A stretch of DNA of 64,000 bases from Candidatus Thiobius zoothamnicola (lineage in GTDB: Bacteria; Pseudomonadota; Gammaproteobacteria; Chromatiales; Chromatiaceae), in the NCBI GenBank assembly GCA_030826945.1, contig JAPQLC010000012.1, positions 56,968-120,967 on the forward strand, written 5' to 3'. The translations under genes and the position numbers were made by a program. Below are positions 47,981 through 57,762 of this stretch, in pieces. The notes under the pieces were generated by a model. The model saw nothing but the letters and a program-made list of their open reading frames with translations, ran no database searches and was not told where the DNA came from. Position 1 is the stretch's first letter, and each line of letters opens with the position of its first letter.

Positions 47981-48270
47981 GGTCAAACCTGGCCGCCTGG
48001 CGAGGAAACTCGGCAGAAAATCTGTATGATTTTTTACACCGACATCGCGCATGGCGTCAGGGCGAACAATTCATACACGTCATGCAAGTGCTGCAAGCTC
48101 AATCGGAACACTTGGCCCTATTGGAAACCATCAACCAGGCACGACAAGTCGCTGCTGACGTTGATATTGCATCATTAAAGGCCCAAGGGTTTCATGGCCC
48201 TGCCTTGGGTCAGGCGCTGGCACAACATCGCATACAAGCCATACAACAACTGTCACCGGCTAAATTCTGA
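47981..48270 (+). pseudogene. truncated cca 3' fragment
   Basis: The last 96 codons of cca, without the nucleotidyltransferase head, directly after foreign sequence. It cannot have activity. A short in-frame ATG at 48082 could allow a 62-residue peptide, which is unlikely to matter. Confidence 0.93.
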
Positions 48271-48617
48271 CGGCCAAGCCTCAATCAACACGGTGATTTT
48301 AGAGAAGGATGAAGCCACAAAATCCGTATAATCACGCCTTAACCCGTATCAACAAAGCGCAAGACCCCAGGATATGAAGCAACAACTTGAAACTTTGATG
48401 GAACAACGCATTTTGATTCTTGATGGCGCTATGGGCACCATGATCCAGCGTCATAAATTGGAGGAAGCGGATTATCGCGGCGAGCGCTTTGCTGATTGGC
48501 ACATTGATCTGAAAGGGAACAACGACCTGCTGGCTCTCACCCAGCCCGACATCATTCGCAACATCCACGAACAATACCTGGAAGCGGGCTGCGATATCGT
48601 TGAAACCAACACCTTCA
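47981..48617 (+). repeat. 637-bp direct repeat, right copy
   Basis: Second copy of 39635-40271, with one base difference ten bases from its right end. It supplies the intact metH with its promoter and start, and includes a promoterless 3' piece of cca. Confidence 0.97.
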
Positions 48618-51600
48618 ACGGCACACGGGTGTCCATGTCGGATTACGAGATGGAAGCATTCGCCCATGAAATCAATCTGGCCGCCGCGCGCCTGGCGCGT
48701 GAAGCCTGTGACAAATACAGCACGCCAGACAAGCCGCGTTTTGTCGCTGGGGTGCTTGGCCCAACCAGCCGCACTTTGTCAATTTCACCGGACGTGAATG
48801 ACCCGGGCTTCCGCAATATCTCATTTGATGAATTGGTCGAGCAATATTACGAATCGACGGATGCCTTGGTGCAGGGCCGCGTGGATATTCTGCTGGTCGA
48901 AACGATTTTCGACACCCTGAATGCCAAAGCAGCGCTGTTCGCCATCGAAAAATACTTTGATGACAACCGAATCCGGTTGCCGATCATGATTTCCGGCACC
49001 ATCACGGATGCCTCAGGGCGCACCTTGTCCGGCCAAACCACCGAAGCCTTCTACAACAGCCTGCGCCACGCCAAACCCCTATCCATTGGTTTGAACTGCG
49101 CCCTGGGACCCGATCTATTGCGCCAATATGTTGAAGAAATGTCCCGCATCGCCGAGTGCTATGTGAATGCACACCCCAATGCCGGTCTGCCCAATGAATT
49201 CGGTGAATACGACTTAACGCCAGAAGGCATGGCGACCCAAGTCGCTGAATGGGCGCAAAGCGGTTTTGTGAACATCATCGGCGGTTGTTGCGGCTCAGCA
49301 CCCGACCATATTGCGGCAATCGCCCAGGCGGTTGGAGGTATTGCGCCAAGAAAAAAACCAACCATCGGCACCGAATGTCGCTTATCTGGCCTGGAACCGC
49401 TGAATATTGGCAAGGCATCCTTGTTTGTGAATGTCGGCGAGCGTGCCAACGTGACCGGTTCGGCCAAATTCAAACGTTTGATTCTGAACGAAGAATACGA
49501 AGAAGCGCTGGACATCTGCCGCAACCAGGTTGAAAACGGTGCACAGATTGTCGATGTCAACATGGACGAAGGCATGCTGGATGGCGAAGCCGCCATGGTG
49601 CGCTTTTTGAATTTAATCACTTCCGAGCCGGAAATCGCCAAAGTCCCGCTGATGATTGACTCATCCAAATGGGACATCATTGAAGCTGGCCTGAAATGTT
49701 CGCAGGGCAAACCCATCGTCAACTCCATTTCGATGAAAGAAGGCGAAGACAAATTCCGCGAACAAGCCAAACTCTGCCGCCGCTATGGTGCCGCCATCAT
49801 CGTGATGGCGTTTGATGAAACCGGTCAGGCCGACACCCAGGCACGCAAAGTTGAGATCTGCACCCGCGCCTACCGTATTCTGGTGGATGAAATCGGCTTC
49901 CCGCCTGAAGACATCATCTTCGACCCCAACATCTTCGCCGTCGCCACCGGGATTGAAGAACACAACAACTACGGCGTGGATTTCATTGCAGCAACGCGCG
50001 ACATCAAAAATACGCTACCACACGCCATGATCTCGGGCGGCGTATCCAACGTCTCTTTCTCATTCCGTGGCAACAACCCGGTGCGCGAAGCGATCCACGC
50101 CGTCTTTCTGTATCACGCCATCCAGGCTGGTATGGACATGGGCATTGTCAACGCTGGTCAATTGGCCGTGTATGACGATTTGCCACCGGCATTACGCGAT
50201 GCGGTTGAAGATGTGGTTTTGAACCGCGACCCGGAAGCTGGCGAGCGCCTGGTTGAAATCGCACCACAATTCGCCGGAACCGGTGCAACGACGGAGAAAA
50301 CCGAAGACTTGGCATGGCGTGCCTGGCCGGTCAACAAGCGCCTGGAGCATGCCCTCGTCAAAGGCATCACCGAATATATCGACGAAGATACCGAAGCCGC
50401 GCGCCAAGCTGTCGAACGCCCCCTGCATGTCATTGAAGGTCCATTGATGGATGGCATGAATGTCGTCGGCGACCTGTTCGGCGCCGGTAAAATGTTCCTG
50501 CCACAAGTGGTCAAATCGGCACGCGTGATGAAAAAAGCCGTCGCCTATCTGGAGCCATTTCTAGAAGCGGAAAAAGCGAACTGCGCCGTTGAGTCCAACG
50601 GCAAAATTTTAATGGCAACGGTAAAAGGCGATGTGCATGACATCGGCAAAAACATTGTCGGCGTGGTGCTGCAATGTAACAACTACGAAGTCATTGACCT
50701 GGGCGTGATGGTACCCGCCGAAACCATTTTGCAAACCGCCAAAGACCAACAGGTGGATATCATCGGCCTGTCCGGTCTGATCACGCCATCGCTTGATGAA
50801 ATGGTGCATGTCGCCAAAGAAATGACCCGCCAAGGCTTTGATATCCCCTTAATGATTGGCGGCGCAACCACCTCCAAGGCGCATACCGCCGTCAAAATCG
50901 AACCCCAATACGAGCATGGCGTGGTTTATGTGGCGGATGCGTCCCGCGCCGTGAGCGTGGCTTCCACACTACTGTCCGACGCGCAAAAAACCAACTTCTT
51001 AACCGGTTTACGCGACGAATACGACCAGGTCCGTGAACGGCGCGCCGCCAAAAACGAAGCCAAAAACAACATTCCACTGGCTGAAGCTCAAGCCAATAAA
51101 ACCCCTATCGATTGGGCGGCCACCGAAATCACCTGCCCGGCCCGGTTAGGGTTGACCGCACTCAAAGATATCGACCTGAGTGAAATCGTCCCTTACATCG
51201 ACTGGACATTCTTCTTCCATGCCTGGCAACTGAAAGGACGCTTCCCCAAAATACTGGATGATGCCGAAAAGGGCACAGAAGCACGCAAATTGTATGCCGA
51301 CGCGCAAGCCATGCTGGAGAAAATCATCCACGAAAAATGGCTCAGCGCAAATGCCGTCGTTGGTCTGTTCCCCGCCAATGCCATCGGTGACGACATCAAA
51401 ATCTACACCGATGAGACACGGGAACGGGTCAAAACCACCCTGCACAATCTACGCAAACAAGGCAAACAGCCGAAAGCCCCCAACAATGCCCCGGCCTGCT
51501 GCGGCTGCAACGCAACAGCCAAACAACCCCCTAAGGGACGCTACAATGAATCTCTGGCCGATTACATCGCCCCACAAGAGAGCGGCATTGCCGACTACAT

Positions 51601-52108
51601 CGGCGGATTTGCGGCCACCGCCGGTATCGGCATTGACGACAAGCTCGCCGAATTTGAAGCGGATCATGACGACTACCAAAGCATTATGCTCAAAGCACTC
51701 GCTGACCGGCTGGCCGAAGCATTAACCGAATGGCTACACAAAAAAGTCCGCACCGAACTCTGGGGCTATGCGATGAATGAAAAACTCGGCAAAGATCAAC
51801 TGATCGCCGAAGCTTACCAAGGCATCCGCCCGGCAATGGGCTATCCTGCCTCACCCGACCACACCGAAAAAGACCTGCTGTGGGAATTATTGGATGCAGA
51901 AGCCAATACCGGCATCTGGCTGACCGAGTCCAAAGCCATGTCGCCAACGGCGGCGGTAAGTGGTTTGTACTTCGCTCATCCTGATGCACGCTATTTCGCC
52001 ATTGGCAAGATCAACAAAGACCAGATTGAAGATTACGCCAGGCGGAAAGGCATGGAAGTTGAAGAGGTAGAAAAGTGGCTGGGGCCGAATCTGGCGTATG
52101 AGGTTTGA
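48374..52108 (+). CDS. metH: cobalamin-dependent methionine synthase
   Basis: Full-length MetH, 1244 residues. The homocysteine domain (1 to about 330) has the zinc cysteines in IGLNCALG and IIGGCCGS. The folate domain (about 350-620) has [14 protein letters not shown]. The cobalamin domain (about 650-890) has GDVHDIGKN with the cobalt ligand His755. The reactivation domain (about 920-1240) has [19 protein letters not shown] small cysteine-rich insert (PACCGCN) lies in the reactivation domain. It makes methionine from homocysteine. A TATAAT -10 is at 48327-48332; no cobalamin or SAM riboswitch is seen. Confidence 0.97.
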   Translation: MKQQLETLMEQRILILDGAMGTMIQRHKLEEADYRGERFADWHIDLKGNNDLLALTQPDIIRNIHEQYLEAGCDIVETNTFNGTRVSMSDYEMEAFAHEINLAAARLAREACDKYSTPDKPRFVAGVLGPTSRTLSISPDVNDPGFRNISFDELVEQYYESTDALVQGRVDILLVETIFDTLNAKAALFAIEKYFDDNRIRLPIMISGTITDASGRTLSGQTTEAFYNSLRHAKPLSIGLNCALGPDLLRQYVEEMSRIAECYVNAHPNAGLPNEFGEYDLTPEGMATQVAEWAQSGFVNIIGGCCGSAPDHIAAIAQAVGGIAPRKKPTIGTECRLSGLEPLNIGKASLFVNVGERANVTGSAKFKRLILNEEYEEALDICRNQVENGAQIVDVNMDEGMLDGEAAMVRFLNLITSEPEIAKVPLMIDSSKWDIIEAGLKCSQGKPIVNSISMKEGEDKFREQAKLCRRYGAAIIVMAFDETGQADTQARKVEICTRAYRILVDEIGFPPEDIIFDPNIFAVATGIEEHNNYGVDFIAATRDIKNTLPHAMISGGVSNVSFSFRGNNPVREAIHAVFLYHAIQAGMDMGIVNAGQLAVYDDLPPALRDAVEDVVLNRDPEAGERLVEIAPQFAGTGATTEKTEDLAWRAWPVNKRLEHALVKGITEYIDEDTEAARQAVERPLHVIEGPLMDGMNVVGDLFGAGKMFLPQVVKSARVMKKAVAYLEPFLEAEKANCAVESNGKILMATVKGDVHDIGKNIVGVVLQCNNYEVIDLGVMVPAETILQTAKDQQVDIIGLSGLITPSLDEMVHVAKEMTRQGFDIPLMIGGATTSKAHTAVKIEPQYEHGVVYVADASRAVSVASTLLSDAQKTNFLTGLRDEYDQVRERRAAKNEAKNNIPLAEAQANKTPIDWAATEITCPARLGLTALKDIDLSEIVPYIDWTFFFHAWQLKGRFPKILDDAEKGTEARKLYADAQAMLEKIIHEKWLSANAVVGLFPANAIGDDIKIYTDETRERVKTTLHNLRKQGKQPKAPNNAPACCGCNATAKQPPKGRYNESLADYIAPQESGIADYIGGFAATAGIGIDDKLAEFEADHDDYQSIMLKALADRLAEALTEWLHKKVRTELWGYAMNEKLGKDQLIAEAYQGIRPAMGYPASPDHTEKDLLWELLDAEANTGIWLTESKAMSPTAAVSGLYFAHPDARYFAIGKINKDQIEDYARRKGMEVEEVEKWLGPNLAYEV

Positions 52109-52281
52109 TGAACAGGGCCTCGTTCCCTATCGCTCCAAAAGGTGGTCAGCAAATCATCAGCGCACCGCTGGAGATTGATGGGAATGAGGTCATGAGGCGG
52201 TATAGGAGAGACGTTAAAAGCCGGATTGATACGCATCGTTTAGTCGATACGTATCCGGGATTTTTAATCCATTATTCAAAC

Positions 52282-52301
52282 CCACCGGCTTTAGCCGATG
52301 G
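52282..52301 (+). repeat. hairpin with CCGGCTTTAGCCG core
   Basis: CCACCGGCT-tt-AGCCGATGG forms a near-perfect stem 174 bases after metH. The CCGGCTTTAGCCG core resembles the end hairpins of IS200/IS605 elements, so this may be an element relic; it could also act as a weak terminator. The surrounding 52109-52423 has only an unconvincing 93-codon frame overlapping the metH stop. Confidence 0.4.
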
Positions 52302-52423
52302 TTGTTTGATCAACGGTGCAAACACTGGCTCCAACAAGGAACTGATCAGAAAAACCGATCCATCCTATTGGGTGAATGCAGCCTGAGGGAAATCCCCCCG
52401 ACACTCCGCCAGGCGGAATCACT

Positions 52424-52879
52424 TCACTCACTGGAAGACAGATAAGAATGGAAAATAGCCTTATGCAGATCACCGAGGCTCATTACGCCCACTAACTTGC
52501 CATCCTGATCAGTAACCGGAATACGTCGGAAACGGCGACTGGTCATCTTGGCAGCCGCTTTAAGCACATGCTGTTCCGGCGATACGGAAACCGGGTTTTT
52601 CACCATGATTGAACTCACGCGCTGCTGCATGGAAGCGGCATAATTCGGTATCATTTTCTCGATCTCCAACACAGCGCCGCCTTCCATAATATCTTCCATG
52701 GAGGGGAACAAATTCTTCAATACATCCATTTCAGACACATTACCCACCAATTTACCGTCTTCATCAACCACTGGTAAGGCTGGAATCCGGTACAAGCACA
52801 TCACTGAAGCCACTTCCTGCATCTTGGCATCCGGAGATACCGTTCTCGGGGAATGGGTCATAATATCGCGGACTAACAT
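52424..52879 (-). CDS. CBS-domain pair protein
   Basis: A stand-alone CBS tandem of 151 residues: MLVRDIMTHSPRTVSPDAKMQEVASVM with GNVSEMDVLKNL (first CBS) and VSSIMVKNPVSVSPEQHVLKAAAKM with GVMSLGDLHKAIF (second). Such proteins bind adenine nucleotides and regulate a partner. The partner is not obvious here. AGGAGG seven bases before 52879 fixes the start; a longer frame to 52942 has no ribosome-binding site. Confidence 0.9.
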   Translation of the reverse strand: MLVRDIMTHSPRTVSPDAKMQEVASVMCLYRIPALPVVDEDGKLVGNVSEMDVLKNLFPSMEDIMEGGAVLEIEKMIPNYAASMQQRVSSIMVKNPVSVSPEQHVLKAAAKMTSRRFRRIPVTDQDGKLVGVMSLGDLHKAIFHSYLSSSE

Positions 52880-52987
52880 ATAAACCTCCTGTCGGTTTTT
52901 TAGCGTTATTTTTCCAGTTTCAATTTTTACGATGCCAGCCATTCCGCCCTACATGGAATTCAGGGCGGAATTCAAGCAATATCCAAT

Positions 52988-55714
52988 TTACTGAATATTA
53001 ATGGAGAGCGAAACCTGATTATTCGCCGCATGACGATCAGTAACATCCGAATCCGTACTGGCAGTGGCAATGAAATCCCCTGCATTCACCGGACGGACAT
53101 AGATATTGCGTGTACGACGGCTTCCATTCGGAATATCACCCAAGACGCATACCACTTCGCTGCCTTCCATAGCGCACCCGCGAGAACCCGATACCCACTC
53201 CGTACCCGTTGGAACCGCCAGGCGGGTGACTGTATTGACTGCACCATCCGGGCCATCATTGAAGGTTTTTACTTCATAACCAACCGCCCGTCCCAATGTC
53301 GGCACGGATGGGTAAGTCTTACGCAGGGTCAAACGCAAATCGGCATTGTCACCATTAACTGGTGGCTCTGCAGATCCTTCCGTCTCGTCACCCATCACCT
53401 GGACAGTGATGCTGGCTTGGTGATTGGTCAGATTCGGATCAGCAGTCGTTGAGGTCGATGCGGCAGTTACCGTGAAATCGCCCGCCTGCATCGCATTCAC
53501 GTAAATATTGCGCGTACGCTGCTGACCATTACCGATGTCGCCTAAATCACAAATGACCTGGTTACCACTCAGCGCGCAGCCAGCACTGCCGGATTGCCAA
53601 GTTGTTCCCGCTGGTACCGTCAAAGTCAGTACCGTACCCACCGCAGTATCACCACCATCGTTGTAGGTGATCACCTCATAACCAACCGCACGTCCAATTT
53701 CCAGGTCGCCAGAGGGATAAGTCTTGCGGAAGCGGATGCGCAGATCGGCCTGCGCTTCAGTAGGCGGCGGTTCAATGGCGGCAACATTAATCGTGCGGGT
53801 GACTTCATTCGCCGCATTGCCCGCCGCATCAGTCACGTTGTAACGGATCGCATAACGACCGACAGCACCCGTATCGACTGAACCAGTGACTAGGATTTGG
53901 CTGGTCAGGTCACCATCCACATCATCACTGGCGATGGCACCCGCCTCTATATAGTCATCACCCTCAATGAGATTAACAGGATTGCCACCCAGCAAGCTAA
54001 TGACCGGCGCGACCGTATCCGACTCAGGATCCGGAGTTGGATCAGGCGGCGTACTATCGTCAGCCAAATAATTGATCCAATAATCCTTCAAGGGTTGGTT
54101 AGCCGCGATGTCTTGCGCATGGAAACCAGACCAATTGGGATAAATCCCGAAAGGACCACCCTGATACGAGAAGTAGAATCGACTGGCGCGCATACCGCCA
54201 TGATTGTCGCCATCCAGAATGGCGTGAATATCGTCAATCCAGCCAAGCGCATTCACATCCTGCGGGAAAGCCTCATGCACAACGCCATATTCACCCACAT
54301 CCGTTGGCACATTATTGGCAATGGTGAAATCCAGAATATCCCCCTGGAAATAGTCGCGCAAATAATGCTTGTTGAAAGACGAACCCAACGGGTTATCCGG
54401 CGAATCATATTGACCCCAACGTTCTCCGGCATTGCCATAATGCGTCGAATACTGGGTTGCATAAGCCCAGGGTGAATAAAAGTGCGAGTCATACATGACA
54501 TTCGCATCATTCACCAGCCGGATGGTGTAATTTGAGATCAACGGCACCTCAACCACAATCAAATGCTGGCTATCCACCTGGCGGATCGCAGCAATGATTT
54601 GTTCCGCATAGGCATACCATTCTTCGCTGTGATGCGGACGCGGCTCATTAATCAGGTCGTAACCCAGAATTGCGGGTTCATGCTGGTAACGCGCGGCGAT
54701 CGCCCGCCACAGCGCAATCAACCGATCCTGATTAGCCGTGTTCGGCACATCGCCCGAACCGTCCCAAAAAGCCGGGAAACCGGGTGTTTTGTCACTTTGG
54801 TAACCACCCTGCGGCCCATGCATATCCAGCATCAGATACAGACCAGCCTCTTTCGCCAGCGCAATGGCGCGATCCAACCAACGCCAGCCGTCCGCTTTGA
54901 ACACACCGGGAACACCGTCATCTTCAAAGCTTTTGTAATTCATATGCAGACGCACCGCATTGAAACCGATGGAACGGATGTTTTGGAAATCGCGTGCTGA
55001 AATAGCCTTGGTATTCCAGACATCTTCAGCGCCATCTGACGCATCCACCGGGACAGTGACATTCAAACCATTGAATAAAATAACCTCATTGTCCGCGCCA
55101 ACCACCAGATTGCGGCCGCTGGCGCGCACAAAATCATGCGCGTTACTGCTCATTGGCGGATCGTAATCCTCGACCTCGCCAAAGAAAAAATCATCGCTGT
55201 AAAAATCGAAGGTCGCACCGTTGCTACTGACCACATACAACGTCAAGTTAGACAGAGCGCCATGGATTTCAGGCACATAGAAACCACTGATTTCAGTCCA
55301 GACGCCGGTTGGTGCAGTGCGTTTTTCGATGGTGTGGTAATCCGTGCCGGAACCGTCCACTTTTTTCACGTTCAGATACAACGTCTGTGCATTGGCATCC
55401 ATATGCCGCACCCAGACAGAAGCCCGATAACGCTGACCCGGAATCAACTGGCCGCCATCAATCAAAGGTTTAATATCGTAGCTGGGACCGTGGTAAAACT
55501 GGGTGCGGCCACTCAGCAGAAAGCTTTGCGCGCCAGTATGGGCCACGCCTGAAAGCTGCAGCGCCGGCCCACCACCAAATGTGCTCCAGGATGAAAGGCC
55601 GCTTTCCGCACCGGGGTTATCGATAAAATTATTCGGCGCGGCCTGCGTCTGAACCATGGCCAAACTATAGAGTAAGCAAGCCAATACCCATGTCTTGACA
55701 GTAGCGGATTGCAT
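52988..55714 (-). CDS. secreted GH5 glycoside hydrolase with accessory domains
   Basis: A 908-residue exported enzyme. After a signal peptide (1-25) come a carbohydrate-binding-like domain (about 28-185) and a GH5 catalytic barrel (about 200-550) with acid/base Glu357 in DLINEPRPH and nucleophile Glu475 in VGEYGVVHE. A Pro/Asp linker leads to a DUF5011-type Ig-like domain (about 566-645). Two DUF11-type repeats (about 655-775 and 790-905) share RKTYPS, GRAVGYEV and RTRNIYV. It probably cuts a beta-glucan or mannan outside the cell. This is unexpected next to chemolithoautotrophic genes and may serve biofilm or sheath remodelling. Confidence 0.88.
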   Translation of the reverse strand: MQSATVKTWVLACLLYSLAMVQTQAAPNNFIDNPGAESGLSSWSTFGGGPALQLSGVAHTGAQSFLLSGRTQFYHGPSYDIKPLIDGGQLIPGQRYRASVWVRHMDANAQTLYLNVKKVDGSGTDYHTIEKRTAPTGVWTEISGFYVPEIHGALSNLTLYVVSSNGATFDFYSDDFFFGEVEDYDPPMSSNAHDFVRASGRNLVVGADNEVILFNGLNVTVPVDASDGAEDVWNTKAISARDFQNIRSIGFNAVRLHMNYKSFEDDGVPGVFKADGWRWLDRAIALAKEAGLYLMLDMHGPQGGYQSDKTPGFPAFWDGSGDVPNTANQDRLIALWRAIAARYQHEPAILGYDLINEPRPHHSEEWYAYAEQIIAAIRQVDSQHLIVVEVPLISNYTIRLVNDANVMYDSHFYSPWAYATQYSTHYGNAGERWGQYDSPDNPLGSSFNKHYLRDYFQGDILDFTIANNVPTDVGEYGVVHEAFPQDVNALGWIDDIHAILDGDNHGGMRASRFYFSYQGGPFGIYPNWSGFHAQDIAANQPLKDYWINYLADDSTPPDPTPDPESDTVAPVISLLGGNPVNLIEGDDYIEAGAIASDDVDGDLTSQILVTGSVDTGAVGRYAIRYNVTDAAGNAANEVTRTINVAAIEPPPTEAQADLRIRFRKTYPSGDLEIGRAVGYEVITYNDGGDTAVGTVLTLTVPAGTTWQSGSAGCALSGNQVICDLGDIGNGQQRTRNIYVNAMQAGDFTVTAASTSTTADPNLTNHQASITVQVMGDETEGSAEPPVNGDNADLRLTLRKTYPSVPTLGRAVGYEVKTFNDGPDGAVNTVTRLAVPTGTEWVSGSRGCAMEGSEVVCVLGDIPNGSRRTRNIYVRPVNAGDFIATASTDSDVTDRHAANNQVSLSINIQ

Positions 55715-55804
55715 GATGATTCCTTATAAAAAGATAGGTATTTATGAATATAGAACATACCCATACTTTTTTCCAGGTGCCAGGCGGAGCCTGAATACAA
55801 AGGC

Positions 55805-56551
55805 TTATGTCCGCTGCCGTCGCGCTTCGTACAAACAAACCCCACTGGCGACTGAAACATTCAAACTTTCCACGACCCCGCACATGGGCAAAGCAAGCAA
55901 CGTGTCGCAAGACTCACGGGTCAAACGACGCAAACCATCACCTTCCGAACCCATAACCAACGCAAGTGGGCCTGTCAGATCAGCCTGATAAATACTCTGC
56001 TCCGCCTGATCCGCTAAACCATAGATAAAAATATGATGATGATTTTGCAAATGACGCAAGGTGCGCGCCAGATTCGTCACCTGGATAAAAGGTACGGCCT
56101 CAACCGCGCCACTGGCGACTTTACAGACTGTCGGCGTCAAGCCAACCGATTTATCGCGCGGCGCAATCACCGCATGCGCGCCAACCGCATCCGCTGAACG
56201 TAAACAGGCCCCCAAATTATGCGGATCTGTAACGCCGTCCAATACCAGCAAAAAAGGCGGCTCCAAGAGACTAGGCAGCAATTCATCCAATGCAGACTCA
56301 CCACCCGGCGCAGGCAGCAACGTACTGGCGGCCACACCCTGGTGATTCATACCACCCACCAAGCGTGCCAATTCCCGCTGATCCACCTCACGAATGGGTA
56401 CGCCTTGTCGTTTTGCCTCACTCAACACACTTTGTAAGCGGCGTCCTCGCCGTTTCACATCAACACATAATTCGCCAATCCGATCCGCACCATGTTTCAA
56501 CAAGGTGCGCACCGGGTGAAGACCACCAATCCACTGAGTTTTTTCAGACAT
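55805..56551 (-). CDS. rlmB: 23S rRNA Gm2251 2'-O-methyltransferase
   Basis: SpoU/TrmH-family enzyme, 248 residues. The N-terminal substrate-binding domain (GGLHPVRTLLKHG) is followed by the SPOUT knot with LVLDGVTDPHNLGACLRSADA, LALVMGSEGDGLRRL and LPMCGVVESLNVSVASGVCLYE. It methylates the ribose of G2251 in the 23S P-loop. Confidence 0.95.
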   Translation of the reverse strand: MSEKTQWIGGLHPVRTLLKHGADRIGELCVDVKRRGRRLQSVLSEAKRQGVPIREVDQRELARLVGGMNHQGVAASTLLPAPGGESALDELLPSLLEPPFLLVLDGVTDPHNLGACLRSADAVGAHAVIAPRDKSVGLTPTVCKVASGAVEAVPFIQVTNLARTLRHLQNHHHIFIYGLADQAEQSIYQADLTGPLALVMGSEGDGLRRLTRESCDTLLALPMCGVVESLNVSVASGVCLYEARRQRT

Positions 56552-56584
56552 AAAAAGATAAAAAGTTGGTTAAACGTGATCGCG

Positions 56585-57718
56585 TCATGACACCGGCCGG
56601 ATGGAAGCCATTTCTATTGACATGCGCTTGGCATGCGTCCGCAAAGCCCCTTCATCATCCGACAATAATTCCACAGCGGCTTTCACCACAGCATCAATTT
56701 CTATTTCCATCAAACAATCACTCACTTTGCTGTTGCCGCACCCATCCTGTCCACAAGGACGGCAGGTATGTCGCGTTGTGATGATGCGCGCCGGATTCAT
56801 CCACGGCCCCCATTCATGTTCGCCACTCGGCCCAAACAAAGCAACCGTTGGCGTTTGTAAAGCAGACGCCATATGCATCGGCGCTGAATCCACGCCGATC
56901 AATAATTTGGCCTGTTGGATCAAGGCCGCCAATTCCTTAAGGGTAAGCTGACCAGCAAGGTCCATGACCGGCAGCCGCACAGCACTGAGAATCCGCTCAG
57001 CCATTTCCATCTCTCTGGCTTCCGGCGCAGCGGTCAAAGCCACCAAATAACCTTGATTGGCGAAATGATCGGCCACTTCAGCCACTTTGTTGGCATTCCA
57101 GCATTTAAAAAACCAGCGCGAAGTCGGGTGGATGACAATCAATGGTTGCTCAATGACACCTGTCTTGGCTTGGAGGCTTTGCTCTGCCTCCAAACCCGGT
57201 ACTAACACCAACCGGCGTTCAGGTTGTGCTGGGTGCAAACCCAAATGCCGTAATGCATCCAGATGTATTTCAACCATATGCCGTTGATTGCCGCCTGGCG
57301 CTGAATAATGATGGCTGAAGCTGTGCAACCACCAACTTGAACGGCGTTTGGGGTATCGGCGCACGACAGCATATTTCGGTTTCAATAATCTGGCCAACCA
57401 TGCGCCGCGCCAATTTTCGGTCAAATGTATCACCAAGTCATAGCGGCGGGCTTTTAATTGCTTAGCCAGCCGCCATTCCTTTTGCAGTAAGGCAAGATTG
57501 CCCTGCTGTTTCCAATTTTTATCAATAAAGAAAATCTGATTTATCGCTGGGTGGCGCGACAACATAGCCGCAGTATCCTGATAAATCAAAGCGTCAATCT
57601 CAAGATGAGGATAATGATTCTTCAAAACCTGGAAAACGGGCGAACTTAATAAAACGTCGCCGTGATGGCGTAGTTTAATCACCAAAACCCGCCTAGTACA
57701 TTCGAATAAATCATACAT
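56585..57718 (-). CDS. waaQ: LPS core heptosyltransferase III-type
   Basis: A GT9 heptosyltransferase, 377 residues, closest in pattern to WaaQ: VLVIKLRHHGDVLLSSPVFQVLKNHYP and IDALIYQDTAAML at the N-terminus, and LIGVDSAPMHMASALQTPTVALFGPSGEHEWGPW for nucleotide-sugar binding. It adds a side heptose to the inner core. It belongs with waaF, waaC and the WaaE-like gene, but is separated from them by the nuclease gene. Confidence 0.9.
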   Translation of the reverse strand: MYDLFECTRRVLVIKLRHHGDVLLSSPVFQVLKNHYPHLEIDALIYQDTAAMLSRHPAINQIFFIDKNWKQQGNLALLQKEWRLAKQLKARRYDLVIHLTENWRGAWLARLLKPKYAVVRRYPKRRSSWWLHSFSHHYSAPGGNQRHMVEIHLDALRHLGLHPAQPERRLVLVPGLEAEQSLQAKTGVIEQPLIVIHPTSRWFFKCWNANKVAEVADHFANQGYLVALTAAPEAREMEMAERILSAVRLPVMDLAGQLTLKELAALIQQAKLLIGVDSAPMHMASALQTPTVALFGPSGEHEWGPWMNPARIITTRHTCRPCGQDGCGNSKVSDCLMEIEIDAVVKAAVELLSDDEGALRTHAKRMSIEMASIRPVS

Positions 57719-57762
57719 AAAATCGGCTAAATTTTGTGAAGATAAATGATATAAGCATTTAT

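Noticed and set aside
52105..52386. 93-codon frame overlapping the metH stop
   Set aside because: Despite the TGATG overlap, the product matches nothing, the composition is unusual, and it runs through the IS200-like hairpin; probably chance.
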